From a virus: DNA of 26,809 bases. The first letter of the stretch is position 1. Each line of letters starts with the position of its first letter. Of this stretch, positions 26,763 to 26,809 are shown one piece after another. The stretch is taken from IMG/VR virus record IMGVR_UViG_3300034062_002455, positions 1 to 26,809 of that record; one strand, given 5' to 3'. Below the pieces are notes generated by a model that was not told the origin of the DNA, ran no database searches, and saw nothing but the letters and a program-made list of their open reading frames with translations. The position numbers and the translations under genes were made by a program.

Positions 26763-26809
26763 CCTGCTTCTAACTAACTGTAACTCCACCGCTTGCACCC
26801 TTGGTAATG

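Overview
This window is most likely part of the genome of a tailed phage (siphovirus type) of an actinobacterium with moderate GC content. The evidence is an HK97-type head module, a WhiB-family iron-sulfur regulator, an r1t-type holin, a capsid protease with an HVA1/TUDOR domain, LexA-like boxes of the CGAAC-N4-GTTCG type, and apparent leaderless genes. The host genus cannot be read from the sequence. I see no integrase, tRNA gene, CRISPR array or insertion sequence, so lifestyle is open. Apart from whiB, every gene lies on the minus strand, so the window is transcribed right to left.

In transcription order: (1) 26.75-25.43 kb, lysis: a small charged protein, an XhlA-like membrane protein, an M23 endopeptidase and two small membrane proteins, ending in a terminator. 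(2) 25.33-24.93 kb, a control region: a near-consensus minus-strand promoter, a probable ~70-nt small RNA, and the opposed whiB gene. (3) 24.9-15.3 kb, DNA metabolism: YqaJ exonuclease with an Erf-like annealing protein, HNH proteins, a cytosine methyltransferase in two overlapping frames, a winged-helix replication protein carrying four 21-bp-spaced iterons, a PD-(D/E)xK nuclease, SSB, a broken RusA, a NrdH-type redoxin, a metallopeptidase, a phosphoesterase and zinc proteins. (4) 15.28-15.0 kb, a control region with three dispersed-motif copies, three LexA-like boxes and a pair of direct repeats. (5) 15.0-12.77 kb, eleven tiny, mostly start/stop-coupled genes of unknown function. (6) 12.75-12.25 kb, a terminator and a non-coding stretch with two NrdR-like boxes exactly 32 bp apart. 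(7) 12.24-4.19 kb, head genes: small and large terminase, a tiny membrane protein, portal, two small virion-type proteins, a collagen-like protein, protease and major capsid protein. (8) 4.1-0.25 kb, three glycosyltransferases and a sugar-nucleotide epimerase inserted between the capsid gene and the head-tail connector, which runs off the left edge.

The most striking feature is not a gene. The heptamer ACCGAAT on the plus strand (ATTCGGT in the sense of transcription) occurs 30 times, and I found no copy in the opposite orientation. It falls in all three codon phases, so it is selected as DNA or RNA rather than as protein. One copy lies between the -35 and -10 boxes of the best promoter in the window, and three lie together in the 15.25-kb control region. 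This resembles the operator/stoperator arrangement of mycobacteriophage L5, with an unrelated sequence. Together with the LexA-like and NrdR-like boxes, the small RNA and the spacing of leaderless promoters, it suggests a layered control system that combines a phage regulator with host SOS and dNTP sensing. These regulatory readings are inferences from sequence patterns.
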